Source: JAUJOE01 sp038252945 | GTDB lineage: Bacteria > Actinomycetota > Actinomycetes > Propionibacteriales > Nocardioidaceae | Direction of reading: 5' to 3' | Assembly: GCA_038252945.1 (NCBI GenBank) | Contig: JBBSHN010000118.1 | Span: 1 to 6,904 of the forward strand | Length of the DNA: 6,904 nucleotides | In this document: piece after piece, positions 6,892 through 6,904 of the stretch | Numbering within the stretch: position 1 is the first letter of the stretch | Layout: the number at the start of each line of letters is the position of its first letter | The notes under the pieces: generated by a model | The model's input: only the letters and a program-made list of their open reading frames with translations | Told to the model about the DNA's origin: nothing | The model's database searches: none | Position numbers and translations under genes: made by a program

Positions 6892-6904
6892 ATGGCAGAG
6901 ATGG
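6892..6904 (+). CDS. Start of a divergent gene, only four codons visible
   Basis: Only the codons for Met-Ala-Glu-Met are present before the window ends, so no function can be read. The start is supported by GAGGG seven bases upstream. The gene is transcribed away from the antiporter cluster. If the repeat-rich block before it is an insertion-sequence end, it would be the transposase; otherwise it could be a regulator or any other gene sharing the intergenic region. Confidence 0.45.

Larger units (their letters stand above)
6811..6904 (+). mobile_element. Possible insertion-sequence end (IS481-like), cut by window edge
   Basis: The block begins with TGTGCAGTGC and is dense in short repeats. 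On the minus strand, two imperfect direct copies of GTCAGGWATGTCYTGKCAC lie side by side (about 6823-6863, 16 of 21 matching), and ACATACC/GGTATGT (6825-6831/6837-6843) forms a hairpin. About 80 bases in, a plus-strand gene starts. A TGT terminus, subterminal repeats and a gene start at this distance resemble the left end of an IS481-type element. This is pattern recall, not a match I can verify. The alternative is an ordinary divergent promoter region with operator repeats for the gene starting at 6892. Confidence 0.35.

Overview
The window is GC-rich DNA from an actinobacterium. This follows from the strong GC bias, long open antisense shadow frames, GTG starts, a DUF1206 membrane protein and a CPA1 antiporter carrying a UBP-type zinc finger. 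A Nocardioidaceae- or Intrasporangiaceae-like host is a guess, suggested by the palindromic repeat found here.

Almost everything lies on the minus strand as one compact cluster, read from right to left: (1) a NhaP/CPA1-type cation/proton antiporter with a C-terminal UBP zinc finger (4879-6789); (2) a DEAH-box RNA helicase HrpA (1070-4879), whose ATG shares one base with the antiporter stop (TGATG); (3) a six-helix DUF1206 membrane protein (196-1008), 61 bases after hrpA and preceded by a good ribosome binding site. About 195 bases follow with no convincing gene but two hairpins that could end the transcript, one of them overlapping a copy of the repeat arm seen inside hrpA. At the right edge, a divergent plus-strand gene begins at 6892 after an excellent ribosome binding site. 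The roughly 80 bases before it are built of short direct and inverted repeats and begin with TGT, which resembles the end of an insertion sequence.

The three main genes probably share a transcript. The overlap points to translational coupling of antiporter and helicase, but no biochemical link between ion exchange, ribosome/RNA rescue and the DUF1206 protein is visible; they may be neighbours only by descent.

The most notable observation is a roughly 125-base inverted-repeat element inserted in frame in hrpA (about 3531-3656). Its 19-base arms match 18 of 19, and it encodes an extra low-complexity segment of about 40 residues exactly where E. coli HrpA has a short linker. Other points of interest are the antiporter/UBP-finger fusion, the missing N-terminal extension of HrpA, and the possible insertion-sequence end next to the antiporter start. 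I see no complete new defence or biosynthetic system, RNA gene or CRISPR array.
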